A program made the position numbers and the translations under genes. The notes beneath the pieces are model-generated. The model did no database searches. It was not told the DNA's origin and worked only from the letters and a program-made list of their open reading frames with translations. Positions 63,900-64,000 of a stretch of DNA of 64,000 bases are shown in pieces (position 1 is the first letter of the stretch; each line of letters opens with the position of its first letter). This DNA comes from Burkholderiaceae bacterium. GTDB taxonomy: Bacteria; Pseudomonadota; Gammaproteobacteria; Burkholderiales; Burkholderiaceae_B. Location of the stretch: NCBI GenBank assembly GCA_004322135.1, contig SCSG01000030.1, forward strand, positions 1-64,000, given 5' to 3'.

Positions 63900-64000
63900 G
63901 CAGTAAAGTAGTACATCTGCCTTTTGTACTACTTTGCTGCTCACCCATTCGCACAACATGCTGCTCCCAAACTCATTTCCATTGCCTGGTGCGTCAATCT
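63896..64000 (+). pseudogene. Possible remnant of a PIN-toxin gene start
   Basis: ATG 63896 overlaps the antitoxin stop. Codons 1-6 (MSSKVV) resemble the start of PIN-domain toxins, but the expected Asp-Ser/Ala motif is replaced by HLPFVLLCCSPIR. The change coincides with the inverted repeat at 63898-63942. The frame stays open to the window end, so the status is not decided. Confidence 0.35.
63898..63942. repeat. 17-bp inverted repeat after the AbrB-type antitoxin
   Basis: GAGCAGTAAAGTAGTAC (63898-63914) and GTACTACTTTGCTGCTC (63926-63942), 16 of 17 complementary, spacer of 11 bases. It begins in the antitoxin stop codon. Confidence 0.85.

Overview
The window is chromosomal DNA of a betaproteobacterium, most likely of the family Alcaligenaceae (Bordetella/Achromobacter/Pusillimonas type). 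I infer this from remembered gene order (der-hisC-hfq-hflX-hflK-hflC-hisZ-purA; recA-recX-DUF2889 gene-sucC-sucD-terC), the long Lys/Ala-rich tail of RpoD and the Burkholderiales-like protein sequences. No database search was possible.

Layout. 1-8.8 kb: ribosome assembly (der), histidine synthesis (hisC, hisZ), RNA chaperone hfq, the HflX/HflK/HflC membrane quality-control set, purA and a phosphoribosyltransferase. 9-13.7 kb: the macromolecular-synthesis operon rpsU-dnaG-rpoD. 13.8-29.8 kb: an accessory block with two MFS transporters, a MarR regulator, a putative aromatic-catabolism set (FAD monooxygenase, VOC extradiol-type dioxygenase, Rieske oxygenase, LigI-like lactone hydrolase, DUF1348 protein, enolase-superfamily enzyme), a LysR regulator, an orphan solute-binding protein, and a diguanylate cyclase coupled to a luciferase-like oxidoreductase. 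Related sequence motifs near several of these promoters suggest one LysR regulon. A CAT-anticodon tRNA follows at 29.9 kb. 30-38.4 kb: a bacterial alpha-2-macroglobulin overlapping pbpC (envelope protection). 38.4-44.8 kb: small envelope proteins, pyrB, rdgC, an RNA-gene candidate, SOS-controlled recA and recX. 44.8-48.3 kb: divergent metR/metE. 48.4-57.8 kb: DUF2889 gene, sucCD, terC, the hemCDXY cluster, ppa and an entericidin lipoprotein. 58-62.9 kb: part of a Tad (Flp pilus) locus that breaks off inside the secretin gene cpaC. 62.9-64 kb: direct repeats that look like the end of a transposon, then antitoxin genes without recognisable toxins.

Most notable signals: (1) pyrB encodes an aspartate carbamoyltransferase with an N-terminal helix-turn-helix-like extension; a 41-bp imperfect palindrome covers its ribosome binding site, and 20 bases of that palindrome's core recur inside the gene, suggesting an enzyme that controls its own gene; (2) the repeat array that interrupts the Tad locus; (3) orphan antitoxins, one followed by a 17-bp inverted repeat exactly where the toxin gene should begin; (4) the shared promoter motifs of the catabolic block; (5) a strong orphan terminator that implies a small RNA beside recA.
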